Shown here one piece after another: positions 28,952 through 37,633 of a stretch of 64,000 nucleotides of DNA (position 1 is the stretch's first letter; every line of letters starts with the position of its first letter). The position numbers and the translations under genes are program-made. This DNA comes from JARRKC01 sp963723965. GTDB taxonomy: Bacteria > Acidobacteriota > UBA6911 > RPQK01 > JAPXNP01. The notes under the pieces are model-generated. The model was not told where the DNA came from. It did not search any database and worked only from the letters and a program-made list of their open reading frames with translations. The stretch covers positions 136,294-200,293 of the forward strand of contig CAVRSV010000025.1 in NCBI GenBank assembly GCA_963723965.1, in the 5' to 3' direction.

Positions 28952-30166
28952 TCAGTGTCGTCCACGCGCCCCTTGGTGCTTGCGGATGCAGGCGCCGAAA
29001 ACTGCCAGATAGCGCTCGACGGCAGCATCCAGAGAATTCGCTGCGACCCTCTCCCGGCCCTTGCGGGCGATCCGCGACCGGAGTTCCGGGTCCCGGGCGA
29101 CCCGAACCGTCTTCTCGGCCAGATCCTCGACGTCGCCCTTGCGGAACAGCAGCCCGCTGACGCCATCCTCGATCACTTCGCGCGCCGGGGCAATATCGCT
29201 GGCAACCAGCAGCCGGCCACTCGCCTGGGCCTCGAGGTAAACCCGGGACAAGCCCTCACTTGCCGACATGGAGACGACCAGATCGGAGAGGACCAGGTGC
29301 GCGGGGACCCGGGCGTGCTCGATCCAGCCCACGAAGCGAAACCGTGACATCAACTGTCGTCGGCGGCATTCCTGCTCCATCGGCCCGCGGAAGGCTCCAT
29401 CGCCCACGACGACGTAGCAGAGCCGTGGGACCTTCCGCAGGGCAAGCTCCGCCGACGGAATCAGATCCATCGGCCGCTTGACCGTCTTCAGGTTGGAGAG
29501 GTGCATCACGACGATGTCCCGCTCCTCCAGCTGGAGCTGCCTGACGAGTCCCTCGTCCCGAGGCACGCCGGAGAACTGTCCCAGGTCCACGGCGTTGGGA
29601 ATCACCTCTATATTGGTGAATCCGAACCGCTCCAGCCCCTCCGCCATGTGCCGAGCCGCCGACACCAGGAGGTCCGCCTTGCGGAACTCCCCGAGAAGTC
29701 GCTCGGTATGCGCCCGCGGATAACTTCCGTTGAGGATCGCAACGGTCGTGTTTCCGCGGATTCCCTGGAGACACGGGATTCCGCCGGCGGCCGCAATGGC
29801 CGGCACGTGTAGCCCGAAACTCTCCCGGCCTGAAATCAGGACGTCGGGCTTCTCTGCCGCGATCAGCGTCCCGAGCTCTTTCCGGATCTCCCTGCTCTCC
29901 AGCGCCAGATAGTCGTCACGGGCCGGGACGTTCGGTCCGGTGTAGAAGTGGGGCACGACGAAGCGGTGGACCCCGAGCTCAGGGTGAGACTCGGCAAACG
30001 GATCACCGTCGGCAAGCGCCTCCATGGTGATTGGAGCCAGCGAACGCACTCTGTGTCCGCGAGCGGCGAAGCCGCCCAGCAGCTGAGCCCATGAGATCCC
30101 CGACCCTCCCGGATGCGGGGGCAGCATGCCCGCGTAAAGGATACTGAAGCTCTCTTGTGGCAACAC
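28952..30166 (-). CDS. Glycosyltransferase family 4 protein
   Basis: About 404 residues with the GT-B fold of GT4 enzymes. The N-terminal half includes FSILYAGMLPPHPGGSGIS with the glycine-rich acceptor-side loop. The C-terminal half contains VIPNAVDLGQF, LSNLKTVKRPMDLI, and EGLSRVYLEAQASGRLLVASD, the sugar-nucleotide E-x7-E type motif. I took a GTG at 30166 (GGGAG upstream), 15 codons before the first conserved strand; the frame stays open to 30307 and overlaps the next gene. Lies between the sulfotransferase and the adenylate-forming enzyme, same strand. Confidence 0.88.
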   Translation of the reverse strand: MLPQESFSILYAGMLPPHPGGSGISWAQLLGGFAARGHRVRSLAPITMEALADGDPFAESHPELGVHRFVVPHFYTGPNVPARDDYLALESREIRKELGTLIAAEKPDVLISGRESFGLHVPAIAAAGGIPCLQGIRGNTTVAILNGSYPRAHTERLLGEFRKADLLVSAARHMAEGLERFGFTNIEVIPNAVDLGQFSGVPRDEGLVRQLQLEERDIVVMHLSNLKTVKRPMDLIPSAELALRKVPRLCYVVVGDGAFRGPMEQECRRRQLMSRFRFVGWIEHARVPAHLVLSDLVVSMSASEGLSRVYLEAQASGRLLVASDIAPAREVIEDGVSGLLFRKGDVEDLAEKTVRVARDPELRSRIARKGRERVAANSLDAAVERYLAVFGACIRKHQGARGRH

Positions 30167-30284
30167 TGACTCCCATTCCCGTCGACGTCCGGCGCTTCCG
30201 GAAGCGGCCGTGAGTCTATTTCGAAACCCGGAGGCAACGCAACCGGATGCTGGACTGTGGCCGGGGCGGCGCCCGTCCGCGGCC

Positions 30285-31856
30285 TCAAGAGCCGATCTGC
30301 ACGGCACGAAACGGAAGCGTCTTGCCCCGGCTCGTGATCAACGGCCTCTGTCTCCGAACCTCCAGCGTGCCGGCACGACTCCAGAGATCGACTTTGAAGC
30401 CGTAGTACCGTCTCATCTTGCCGAGTTCCTCGAGAAAGGTGGCAACCAGATCGTCTTCGTCCACCGTCCCAACCTCCGGACTCACCAGCAGGGCGTATCG
30501 GCACAAACCCCGGGCATCCTCCTCCTCGATCAGCTGATAGTCCGTCATGACGCCCCCGAAACGTTGAGGGAGAACGTGCTCCAAAAGGCGGATCAGATCC
30601 GGACCGAAAAACGTCATTCCCTCGCTCGTGATCTTGTCGAAGCCCCGAATCGACTCCAGATGCCGACGAAAACCCAACCGGCCGAACAGGCAGTCGCACT
30701 CTCTCGAGCTCAGGACACCGTGGTCACCGATCTCGGTGTTCAACAGTACCTTGGGACAGGCGCGTCTCAATCCCGTCAGCAGGAGCGAACCGACCTCGAT
30801 CCCGTCGTCGAGCACTCGAGGCCTCTGAATCACCGCGAAAACATCCTCATAGAGGTGCACATCGTCGGCGCTCCGGGGATGACCGCATTGACTGCCGACA
30901 GTCCCTCCCTCGGCAAATCCGTAGGTTTGGACGGCCCGGGCGCCCACGGCCTCGATGGAGGCTCGGCGCGCCTCCGACAATGCCTCCCCCCGCAGAAGAA
31001 AGGTCGATCCCCGGATCGAGAGTCCCCGTTCCTCCATGGCTCTGCAGATCCGGACCGAAGCGCTCGGGTAGGTGTTCAGCGAGGGCTTGTGCCCCTGAGC
31101 CACCAGTTCTGCGAGGTACTCGCCGATTTTCCAGGATTCGTCGATGGGGATGAACTCCGGTCGGGGCAAGCCGAGGGCCCGCCGGACCTGGTACTGCACC
31201 GCTCCGGCCACCATACGATCTCGCCAGGTTGCCATCCGGGCAATCGAATACCAACGGTCGACGCGCTTACCAAAGCCCGCGCATCGCAGGAGACTGTTGC
31301 AGATTCCCGCATGGGTGGGCGTGTAGTACACGAGCGGAGAATCGAGGAGATCGTGTTCGTCAAACCAGACCGCCCAGTGGGGGGCCGATTGGGCGATGTG
31401 CTCCAGATCGACAACGACACGGGTCGGCCGCCTTCCGCGGGTTCCACCCGAACTGCTCCCGTAGTGACGCGTGATCAGCGGATTGTCGAAATCGCCGTCC
31501 CGGAAGTCGAAAGACCGGCTTCCCCGGACTGCGGGGGCAAAACCCTTGAACTCCTCGAACGTCACGTAGACGCCGTGCCGGAGCAGTCGTTCGAGTGCAC
31601 CCTCGAGGCCCTCCTGGTCGACCAATCGACGGAGATCCCCGAGCTCGCATCCTGCGTGCTCCAGAAGCTGACGGTAAGGGCTTCGAGGGTTGTGAAAGAC
31701 CGCCCGTTCCGTCATTTCGAGGAACGTCGATTCCCGCGCTCTCAACTGCTCTGAAAGCCTCTCCCGGGCGGCCTCGACCGAGATGGGCTCGCGGACGAGA
31801 GTCTTCAGCCCCAGACCGAATCGGAGCAGGCCTCGAAAGTCGGAAACGAACGACAT
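30285..31856 (-). CDS. Phenylacetate-CoA ligase-like adenylate-forming enzyme
   Basis: A 523-residue member of the PaaK/LuxE branch of the ANL superfamily. HYGSSSGGTRGRRPTR matches the Ser/Gly/Thr-rich ATP loop, TYGFAEGG the adenine/aromatic motif, and LNTEIGDHGVL the segment before the hinge. PaaK relatives in polysaccharide loci activate acyl groups or modify sugars; the partners here (glycosyltransferase 4, sulfotransferase) support such a role rather than phenylacetate catabolism, for which no paa gene is present. The protein is longer than PaaK (~430) because of a ~110-residue N-terminal extension. The acyl substrate is unknown. Confidence 0.82.
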   Translation of the reverse strand: MSFVSDFRGLLRFGLGLKTLVREPISVEAARERLSEQLRARESTFLEMTERAVFHNPRSPYRQLLEHAGCELGDLRRLVDQEGLEGALERLLRHGVYVTFEEFKGFAPAVRGSRSFDFRDGDFDNPLITRHYGSSSGGTRGRRPTRVVVDLEHIAQSAPHWAVWFDEHDLLDSPLVYYTPTHAGICNSLLRCAGFGKRVDRWYSIARMATWRDRMVAGAVQYQVRRALGLPRPEFIPIDESWKIGEYLAELVAQGHKPSLNTYPSASVRICRAMEERGLSIRGSTFLLRGEALSEARRASIEAVGARAVQTYGFAEGGTVGSQCGHPRSADDVHLYEDVFAVIQRPRVLDDGIEVGSLLLTGLRRACPKVLLNTEIGDHGVLSSRECDCLFGRLGFRRHLESIRGFDKITSEGMTFFGPDLIRLLEHVLPQRFGGVMTDYQLIEEEDARGLCRYALLVSPEVGTVDEDDLVATFLEELGKMRRYYGFKVDLWSRAGTLEVRRQRPLITSRGKTLPFRAVQIGS

Positions 31857-31959
31857 GGATCTCCACCTTGACGCCAGGGACCGGGCTCAAACGGCGTCCG
31901 CACACGCCCGTCGGTCCGGGTCCGTCCCCTGCCCCGGCCAGCCTTCCATCGGAGTGCTG

Positions 31960-32110
31960 CACATCATACAACACACCCCATGACCCGGCGCCGACCCGCT
32001 CGCGCGCGAGGGAGTCCAGCCCCGCGACCCGGCCCCCAGGTTGTTGTATGGTTATATGGCTGTTTAGATATGGTATTCCGTATTCCTGAATATGGACGTC
32101 TATACGGCCG
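31960..32110. other. AT-rich divergent intergenic island
   Basis: Between the minus-strand PaaK-like gene and the plus-strand DUF488 gene (31857-32204), about 70 nt (32040-32110) are sharply AT-rich against GC-rich surroundings. The stretch holds three ATGG repeats (GTATGG, ATATGG, ATATGG) and an inverted ATACAACA (near 31967) / TGTTGTAT (near 32042) pair. Probably divergent promoters or operators; no clean -35/-10 pair stands out. Confidence 0.45.
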
Positions 32111-32204
32111 CCTCGGAGCTCGGCCCTCTCGGTCACCCCGAACTACCCGGGCCGCCGGGCCGCAGCGTTGACCCCCGGCGCGCTCCTCGGATAGGCTCAG
32201 TTCC

Positions 32205-32591
32205 ATGAGCGTCCGCATCGTTCGTCTCGGATCGGACCGTGAGCCCGGAGAGGGTCTCCGCATCGGGACTGTTCGGCGCCCGCCGCGGGGCGTGCCCAAA
32301 GACCGCTTCGCGAAGGACAACTGGTACGACGTGTGGTTGCCTCAGCTCGCACCCAGCGCCGAACTCGTCAAGCAGGCCCAGTCCGCCCATTCTCCCAAGC
32401 AGTGGCAAGCCTTTGCCCGCCGTTACCGAAGCGAGATGGGCACAGCCGACAATGCCCGGCTTCTCATCCTGCTGGCGGCACTCTCGCGACAGACCAATTT
32501 CTCGGTGGGTTGTTACTGTGAGGATGAAAACCACTGCCATCGGTCGCTCTTGCGCGAACTCCTCGCGGAGTACGGCGCGGACTTCGCCTGA
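32205..32591 (+). CDS. DUF488 family protein (YeaO-like)
   Basis: A 128-residue small soluble protein. DNWYDVWLPQLAPSAELV, WQAFARRYRSEM, LLILLAALSRQTNFSVGCYCEDENHCHRS with the paired cysteines is the standard DUF488 text. The family is widespread and its function is unknown; the C-Y-C...H-C-H-R segment suggests metal or redox chemistry. Stands alone on the plus strand, convergent with the XylR-type regulator. Confidence 0.88.
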   Translation: MSVRIVRLGSDREPGEGLRIGTVRRPPRGVPKDRFAKDNWYDVWLPQLAPSAELVKQAQSAHSPKQWQAFARRYRSEMGTADNARLLILLAALSRQTNFSVGCYCEDENHCHRSLLRELLAEYGADFA

Positions 32592-32638
32592 CGTGCCCCG
32601 ACAACCTCCCCGAGCGGTCGATGACGCGCAAACCCCGG

Positions 32639-33841
32639 TCAGAGACCCCGGGAGCGCTGGCGGTCTCTCCGATACTGTGCCGGCGGGGCACCGTAGGTTT
32701 CGGCGAATCGCTTGGTCATGTGTTGCACCGATCTGAAGCCCGCCCGAGCAGCGATCTGTTTGAGCGGAAGGTTCGTGTCGGAGATCAGGCGCAGTGTCAG
32801 GTCCATCTGGTGCTTCCGGATGACGGCACTGACGGTCAACCCGAGAACGCGTTTGAAGTGGGCATCGAGGCCCGAACGGGAGATCCCGACCGCGCTCGCC
32901 ACTTCCTCGGTTCGGACTCCCTCGGACGTGCTTTCGGCGATGAACCGCAAGGCTGCAGCAACCTCCGGATCCTCGACGGCCAGCACATCCGTCGATCCGC
33001 GCACGACGACACCGACCGGGTCCACGACGAGGCTCGCTCGCGTCTCGGCGGCACCCGACATCAGTCTCTCCAGCAGTTCGGCGGCTTCGTAACCGATCCT
33101 CATCGAGCCCTGTTCGACGCTGCTGAGCAGGGGAGTCGTCAACTGGCAGAGGAGCTCATCGTTGTCGACGCCCAGGACCGCGAGCTCTTCCGGAACTCCC
33201 AGCCCCGCAGAGCGACAGGCCTCGAGCACCAGTCGCGCCCGCCGGTCATTCTCCGCCAGCAGCCCGACCGGCTTTGGGAGGGAGGCGAGCCACCTCTCGA
33301 GGGCCGCTTGCGAACGCGCCCAACCGCGTCCCTCAGGATGTCGGTCGCGGTAGGTGAGGCAGTGATACCCGCGCTCGGAGATCCGTTCCGAGAATGCCGA
33401 TTCCCGCTCGATGGACCAACCGTTGATGCGGCTGCGCACTCCGCCGTAGTAGGCAAACCGACGGAATCCCCGATCGAGGAGGTGGTCCGCCGCGAGCCGG
33501 GCGATCGCGCCGTTGTTGGTAAAGATATAGGGGATGCGAAACTCGGGATCGTACCACCCGTACCCGCTGCCAAAGGCGACGACGGGGAGACTCGAAGCCC
33601 GCACGGCACGAACGATGCGCGGATCGTCGAAATTGGCGATGATACCGTCCCCACGCCAGGCGGCCAGATCGGGAAGCCGCTGCTCCTCGAGCGCCGTCTC
33701 CTCAATGTAGACGCTCCAGGTAATGCCCTCCTGCAGATAGGCAGCGACGCCGGTCATGACCTTCAGGTCGTAGGCTCGGGTCGCGTCGTAGATCAAGGCG
33801 ACCCTCCTCAATCCCGACGACGGAGGACGTTTGGGCATCAT
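32639..33841 (-). CDS. XylR-type regulator (LacI-like sensor + AraC DNA-binding domain)
   Basis: A 400-residue chimeric regulator. Residues ~12-280 form a periplasmic-binding-protein-like sugar sensor (RRVALIYDATRAYDLKVMTGV; LAVLGVDNDELLCQL), and residues ~295-395 are an AraC helix-turn-helix pair (VASAVGISRSGLDAHFKRVLG; LKQIAARAGFRSVQHMTKRFAETYG). This is the E. coli XylR architecture, which activates pentose genes on binding sugar. Pentose-releasing GH51 genes lie on either side, and control of them is a reasonable guess. Two direct GTAAATC repeats lie 23-50 nt upstream of its start. The starting Met could be codon 1 or 2. Confidence 0.92.
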   Translation of the reverse strand: MMPKRPPSSGLRRVALIYDATRAYDLKVMTGVAAYLQEGITWSVYIEETALEEQRLPDLAAWRGDGIIANFDDPRIVRAVRASSLPVVAFGSGYGWYDPEFRIPYIFTNNGAIARLAADHLLDRGFRRFAYYGGVRSRINGWSIERESAFSERISERGYHCLTYRDRHPEGRGWARSQAALERWLASLPKPVGLLAENDRRARLVLEACRSAGLGVPEELAVLGVDNDELLCQLTTPLLSSVEQGSMRIGYEAAELLERLMSGAAETRASLVVDPVGVVVRGSTDVLAVEDPEVAAALRFIAESTSEGVRTEEVASAVGISRSGLDAHFKRVLGLTVSAVIRKHQMDLTLRLISDTNLPLKQIAARAGFRSVQHMTKRFAETYGAPPAQYRRDRQRSRGL

Positions 33842-33863
33842 GAGACGTAGTTTAGCAGAATGA

Positions 33864-33891
33864 GTAAATCCTTTATGTAATTATGTAAATC
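33864..33891. promoter_or_regulatory. Direct repeats upstream of the XylR-type regulator
   Basis: Two GTAAATC heptamers (33864-33870 and 33885-33891) in the same orientation, exactly 21 bp apart, in an AT-rich patch just upstream of the regulator start. Spacing of two helical turns is what AraC-type proteins use for paired half-sites, so this is a candidate autoregulatory site. Confidence 0.55.
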
Positions 33892-34570
33892 AACTCGATT
33901 GTCGCCCCGGCGTGATCGATGCTAAAAATAGGCCGTCGGCTGGCCGATTCAGCGGGACTACTCGCCAACAAGAGGAGTAACGTTCCTGAGACTGAACCAT
34001 GAGAACGCGGCCACGAAGCACACTTTGACGGTCGAACGTCCCGGGGAAAACCGCGTCTCCGGGAGTGTCGAGGGTTGAAGGCGCTCGGCCATCACAAGTG
34101 AGATCCAGAAGAAGAGATTGTTCTTTCGCACCGCACGTCGCAGAACCCGCTGGACGGAATTCGCCAAGCTGGCGATTCTGGCGGGATCTCGGAGCTCCGC
34201 GCCATGAGCTGAGCCCCGGGGTCCCGCCGAGGCGTCATCGGAGGCTGTGCCACTCCCGGTCCCCGATCCCGGCATTTATCGAGCCATCCCCTCGGATCGG
34301 CTGGTCCAGCCACACTACAGCGGCTTACTCGTTTCCTGCGGGGCGCTACATTCCGCCAGGAAGCAGACCAGCAGCCCGGATCGTGCACAGTCACAAAGAT
34401 GGGGCCACCCGTGACCTCGCCCGCCGACGCCCCTCTCACATCCCGGTGATTCCCAAATACCAGATATAGTTTCTCCCTCTTGACTCTGAACCTTTCCTGC
34501 GCTCCGGTCATCCCTCGAGAGAGAAGATCGGTCGTTTGCAGGATCTGGTCGCAGACGAAAGGACCCAGCC
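33892..34570. other. Gene-free stretch
   Basis: About 680 nt with no frame I believe. A few short frames exist on both strands, but none shows a convincing ribosome binding site plus recognisable protein sequence. No hairpin, tRNA or repeat stood out. It holds the upstream regions of the XylR-type regulator (minus) and the small exported protein (plus). Confidence 0.5.
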
Positions 34571-35167
34571 ATGAGAGACGAATGGGGTGAACATTCTCAT
34601 TTGAGTCGCCGGCTTCTCCTCGCCGGTGCATTGCTGCTTTCGATGGCACTTGCCTGGGCTCAGGGGGTGCCCGAGAAGAGCCGCGGGGAACGGTATTCAG
34701 CGCTCGCGCTCAGCGTCGGCGGGCCCACGGATTCGGGAGCGCTGCCGATCACAATCATTATCGATCGATTCACGACCGATGCGGAAATGGCAGAATACGC
34801 CCAGACCCTTCGCGAAGGCGGGGCGGACAAGCTGCGACGCACACTGGAGAACATCAAGGTTGGACGCATCGATCCTTCGGGCTTGGTAGGAGTCGACGTG
34901 GCCATCGCCCGGGAAGCCGACACTTCTGAAGGGAAAAGGATTCATCTCGTCACGGCCCGCTGGATGTCGTTCTCCGAGCTCCGTCGCAACGAGCGATCTA
35001 CCGATTACCCCTACAGCTGGGTCGAACTCAACCTCGATGCGGAAGGAACAGGCCAGGGCAAGGTCTTCCTCGCGTTCAAGCCGAAGTTCACGAAGGACAA
35101 TAAATTGGAGATCGAGAGTCTCGGAAACCAGCCGTTGCGCCTGCTGAACGTTCGACGCGAAAAATAG
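34571..35167 (+). CDS. Small exported protein of unknown function
   Basis: 198 residues with an N-terminal signal (LLLAGALLLSMALAWAQG), then a compact domain containing YSALALSVGGPTDSGALPITIIIDRFT, a ~35-residue helical part (AEYAQTLREGGADKLRRTL) and an edge of strands (VTARWMSFSELRRN, YSWVELNLDAEGTGQGKVF). I associate this domain with a hypothetical protein family common in Acidobacteriota; no function is known to me. Alone on the plus strand. Confidence 0.72.
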   Translation: MRDEWGEHSHLSRRLLLAGALLLSMALAWAQGVPEKSRGERYSALALSVGGPTDSGALPITIIIDRFTTDAEMAEYAQTLREGGADKLRRTLENIKVGRIDPSGLVGVDVAIAREADTSEGKRIHLVTARWMSFSELRRNERSTDYPYSWVELNLDAEGTGQGKVFLAFKPKFTKDNKLEIESLGNQPLRLLNVRREK

Positions 35168-35324
35168 CCCTCCGCGTCGCGTCAGGCGGATTCCTTGACG
35201 AGATCGCAGTTTCGAACCCCTACGGCTTCAATGTCGACGGCGTTCGGGTCAACGACCCCGGAAGCGAGACCCGACCGTCAAGACCTCTCACGGGGGAGGG
35301 TTGACCTCCGTCTCGCCCGGCGCC

Positions 35325-37451
35325 CTATCTCACCTGGAATTCATAGACGCTGATGCTGGTCGGCGGCAGCGTCAGGGTGTGTGGTGCCTCCGGCAGCGAG
35401 ACTTCCTCCATCGTCGCCGGCGGGCCGCTGAACCGGTCCCTCGTCGGCTGAGCGCCGGCTGGAGCGGTGAGACGCGACAGTTTGGCCGTCCCCCCGATTT
35501 GAACGCCGGTCAGATTCAGTTCGCAGTCCTGCGACGTCTCACTGGGATTGACCACCGATACGACGAGCTTCGTGCGATCGGCGCTCAGCGCCGCAAAGAC
35601 GTCCAGGGGGTAGGTCGGACTCCCGGAGGGTCGCACCGGCTTGTCCACTCCGACGCCCCCCTTGATGTCGGGCTGGGGGGAGTTGCCGGTCACGGCAATC
35701 GGCAAGGCTCCGGCAAAGTGGTCGTGCAACACCTTCATGACCAGCCCCTCCATCCGGAAACCGACAGGATCGCCGTAGGCGTCCATCGCCAGCAGCCCCA
35801 TACCGCCGGTGGCCACACCCAGACCCACCTTATCCGAATGCCGGAAGAACTCGTGATAGACCAGGGCATTGGTCATGGGATTGAGCATCGGATGGCTGGC
35901 CGGTGCAGTGCCTCCCGAGGTGACCGCCCGGTTCCGGGGAGACCATTCGTCGAAGGCAAACTTGATGTCCTTGTCCTTCAGGTAGGGCATCTTCTGCACG
36001 TACTTGTCCCAGGCCTCGAACTTCAATTCCACCTTGTTCGCCAGCCGGCGCACCCGGTGCGGAAGCTCGTCGTTGGCCTCCACGAATCGCTGCCCTTCGA
36101 GATCGATCGCCAGGTTGGGGTAGCCGTAGAAGTGCTCGCCCAGGTAGTCGATGTAGTCGGCGGAGTGCTCCAGAAAGGCGCCCGTCCAGTCCTGTTTCGA
36201 ACCGAACGGGAACGGCACCTTTTCGTTGACCTTCTCGCGTTCCGGGAAGGTGCCCAGTTGCCGGTTCTCGATGTAACACCAGGAGGTTTCTTCCGGCGTC
36301 GCGCTGGAGGCGATCACCTTGATCGTGGGATCGACCTGTCTCATGGCCTGGACGACCCGGTTGTGCTTCTCTACATACTGGTTGGGCGCCATATGGCCCC
36401 ACTGCCAGGGACCGTACATCTCGTTTCCGATGCCCCAGATCTTCACGCCGTACGGCTCCGGATGTCCGTTTTCCGCACGCCACCGGCCCAGCCGGCTCGT
36501 GGCGGGGCCGTTGACGTATTCGACTTCCTCGGCGGCGGAGTGGGCGTCGCCCAACCCCGTGTTCACGGCGATATAGGGCTCGGCCCCCAGCAGGCGGCAG
36601 AAGGTCATGAAGTCGTCGATACCCATGTCGTTCGACTCCATCATGCCCCAGGCCAGCTCGCGCCGCGGAGGTCGCTTGTCGGCGTCGCCGATCCCGTCGC
36701 GCCAGTCATAGGCGGAGACGAAATTCCCACCCGGCCACCGCGCAATTTCGATGCCCTGCTCCTTGAGCAGACGGACCATCTCGGCCTTGAAGCCCGAGAT
36801 GTTGTCCGCGGGCATGAGAGATGCCGCGCCGATGTGGAAAGCGCCGCTGCCGGTCCCCACGATCTCGATGGCTCCATCCGTGACATCCGCCTGGGCGGTG
36901 AACTTCAGGGGGTATTTCGCGTACGTGGCGTTCAAGCCGGAAATGCGGATCGTCTGGCGATCCCCGGGATTCGGTCCCCAGATCAGGTGGACTTCCACTT
37001 TGGCGCCGGGGTCGCCTGCCAGCACGACTCGTCCCGTGTAATCCCTTCCCGACCGCAGCGAGAAACCCGATTGGCGAATGCCGTGGGGCGTGGACGCCTC
37101 CAGTCGAACCAGCGGGCTCCACTCGCCCACGTAGGCATTCGTGCTGTCCATGGTCACGAAGGCATCCGGACCGACCGGGATCCATCGGGGTCGCTGGCGC
37201 CGCCAGCCGAAACTTCGAGTCGGCGCGGGCTGCGGCTTGGAGTTGATCTCGCTGAAGAACTTCCGGTCCGACAGCAACTCGGCCCAGACTCGAGTCGTCG
37301 CCGGCTCCATGAACCCGCCGAAAACCAGTTTCGAAATCGGCTGGGCGGTGCGTGTGGCGTCGATGTCAGCCGTTACCGTTGCCGCCGAGGCGGTACCCGC
37401 AAGAAGGAGAACCAGCGTTGTCAGCAAAAAGTACTTTCTCATGTTCCACAT
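35325..37451 (-). CDS. Alpha-L-arabinofuranosidase, GH51 (second copy)
   Basis: A 708-residue exported GH51-like enzyme. I chose the ATG at 37451, which has GGAG and AGAAGAG upstream; a second ATG three codons later is also possible. A signal peptide ending AGTASA comes first. A sandwich module precedes the barrel, where IGNEMYG holds the acid/base (Glu344) and FDEWSPRN the nucleophile (Glu502). It shares the RWPGG-F-xx-xYDWRDG substrate-loop region with the copy at 14.8 kb but differs widely elsewhere. It follows pgsW on the same strand after ~180 nt; whether it belongs to that operon is unclear. Confidence 0.92.
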   Translation of the reverse strand: MWNMRKYFLLTTLVLLLAGTASAATVTADIDATRTAQPISKLVFGGFMEPATTRVWAELLSDRKFFSEINSKPQPAPTRSFGWRRQRPRWIPVGPDAFVTMDSTNAYVGEWSPLVRLEASTPHGIRQSGFSLRSGRDYTGRVVLAGDPGAKVEVHLIWGPNPGDRQTIRISGLNATYAKYPLKFTAQADVTDGAIEIVGTGSGAFHIGAASLMPADNISGFKAEMVRLLKEQGIEIARWPGGNFVSAYDWRDGIGDADKRPPRRELAWGMMESNDMGIDDFMTFCRLLGAEPYIAVNTGLGDAHSAAEEVEYVNGPATSRLGRWRAENGHPEPYGVKIWGIGNEMYGPWQWGHMAPNQYVEKHNRVVQAMRQVDPTIKVIASSATPEETSWCYIENRQLGTFPEREKVNEKVPFPFGSKQDWTGAFLEHSADYIDYLGEHFYGYPNLAIDLEGQRFVEANDELPHRVRRLANKVELKFEAWDKYVQKMPYLKDKDIKFAFDEWSPRNRAVTSGGTAPASHPMLNPMTNALVYHEFFRHSDKVGLGVATGGMGLLAMDAYGDPVGFRMEGLVMKVLHDHFAGALPIAVTGNSPQPDIKGGVGVDKPVRPSGSPTYPLDVFAALSADRTKLVVSVVNPSETSQDCELNLTGVQIGGTAKLSRLTAPAGAQPTRDRFSGPPATMEEVSLPEAPHTLTLPPTSISVYEFQVR

Positions 37452-37633
37452 ATCTCTTCTCCGAATCGTCCGGCAGTGTCCCTCATGCCACCCGCTATGA
37501 TGCAAGGGGCCAAAGGCATTATCAACCATTCACGGATTCTACGCACTCTTCGGGAGGTGGCGGACGGGGAGCAGCAACGCTGCCGACGCCTGTCGATTCG
37601 ACGCCGCAGTATCATTCAGGTGCGCGGCCCGGG

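Noticed and set aside
32133..32540. Minus-strand frame across the DUF488 gene
   Set aside because: Fully antisense to a recognisable gene, no family sequence.
34092..34649. Minus-strand frame of 185 codons in the gene-free stretch
   Set aside because: No recognisable protein sequence, weak start, and it overlaps the start of the exported-protein gene.
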